From the NCBI GenBank assembly GCA_947480015.1, contig CANKBS010000015.1, positions 1 through 64,000 on the forward strand: DNA of 64,000 bases, read 5' to 3'. Positions 63,811 through 64,000 of this stretch are shown here, in pieces. Position numbers and translations under genes: made by a program. The notes beneath the pieces were generated by a model that made no database searches, was not told the origin of the DNA, and saw only the letters and a list, made by a program, of their open reading frames with translations. This DNA comes from Sphingobacteriaceae bacterium (GTDB lineage: Bacteria > Bacteroidota > Bacteroidia > B-17B0 > Aurantibacillaceae). Each line of letters starts with the position of its first letter. Within the stretch, counting starts at the first letter, position 1.

Positions 63811-64000
63811 GCCGTTGACCTAACTTCAAAACAGCGTTTGGTTTTAAACGATTCTTTTTGCACAATACCTTTACACTGGTACCACTTTTACGAGCAATAG
63901 CTCCCAAAGTATCTCCCTTTCTAACCTTGTAAATACCTCCTTTAACCGGTTTTGAATATTTACCCTTGGTCATACCCACATCGTATTTGTGCCGGGTATG
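63800..64000 (-). CDS. LysM-domain protein, C-terminal part (N-terminus outside window)
   Basis: Sixty-six codons run off the right edge and end at the TAA complement of 63800-63802. The last 45 residues are one LysM domain (IYKVRKGDTLGAIARKSGTSV, KVLCKKNRLKPNAVLKLGQRLKI), which binds peptidoglycan or chitin glycans. LysM at the C-terminus is common in cell-wall hydrolases and lytic transglycosylases; the enzyme part is not visible. The stop lies within the neighbour's last codons. Confidence 0.8.
   Translation of the reverse strand, partial: HTRHKYDVGMTKGKYSKPVKGGIYKVRKGDTLGAIARKSGTSVKVLCKKNRLKPNAVLKLGQRLKI

Overview
Organism. The window reads as chromosomal DNA of a Bacteroidota bacterium, probably a flavobacterium- or sphingobacterium-like lineage. 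It is AT-rich. Seven genes carry the C-terminal sorting signal of the type IX secretion system (T9SS). Several promoters fit the Bacteroidota consensus TTTG / about 20 nt / TAnnTTTG. The gene order bamD-rpoZ-coaBC-DUF4835 is typical of the phylum, as are SprB-type repeats and a CarboxypepD_reg-like protein. No transposase, integrase, phage module, CRISPR array, tRNA or rRNA was recognised. || Layout. 1-2.5 kb: N-terminal part of a very large surface protein (DUF7948 plus PKD/SprB repeats). 2.7-8.1 kb (minus): M50 protease, heme A synthase, beta-helix lipoprotein, unknown membrane protein and a GT2 glycosyltransferase. 8.2-12 kb (plus): 4.5S/SRP RNA (missing from an ORF-only view), an ECF sigma factor, etfBA and a bifunctional nuclease. 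12-16.7 kb (minus): SirB1-like protein, secreted M43 metalloprotease and P5C dehydrogenase. 16.8-30.3 kb (plus): RND/MMPL transporter, a T9SS type B gene remnant, HI0933-type flavoprotein, transaldolase, two related T9SS proteins, rpsO-pnp and a kelch-repeat T9SS protein. 30.3-41.5 kb (mostly minus): spermidine synthase-like membrane protein, GlcNAc kinase, rpsP, the bamD-rpoZ-coaBC-DUF4835 operon and two T9SS proteins; one universal stress protein lies on plus. 41.8-49.7 kb: S8 protease, ABC-F ATPase, CarboxypepD-reg protein and pccB, interspersed with three broken genes (3-methyladenine DNA glycosylase, DUF1493 protein, FAD-linked oxidase). 49.7-55.3 kb (plus): a compact seven-gene cluster under its own ECF sigma factor. 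55.5-64 kb: small lipoproteins, thioesterase, universal stress protein, ettA, a DUF2779 nuclease-like protein, pyrD, HMG-CoA lyase, an LRR protein and the C-terminus of a LysM protein. || How genes work together. The most system-like region is 49.7-55.3 kb. It encodes an ECF sigma factor, a one-TM small protein in the anti-sigma position, a CpxP/CnrX-like periplasmic sensor, MbnP, an MbnH-like di-haem peroxidase, a T9SS-exported multicopper oxidase and a thioredoxin-like protein. The order and tight spacing suggest a metal-responsive (probably copper) envelope regulon in which MbnH matures MbnP and the oxidase works at the cell surface. EtfAB, P5C dehydrogenase, the acyl-CoA carboxylase beta chain and HMG-CoA lyase indicate aerobic amino-acid and acyl-CoA catabolism, consistent with heme A synthase. 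The many T9SS cargo proteins (protease, kelch, Ig/PKD proteins) indicate a cell that invests in surface and secreted proteins. Several genes lack a good ATG at the expected start (ATC, CTG/ATT, TTG, GTG). Frameshifts cluster at 43-50 kb, which is either real gene decay or local sequence error.
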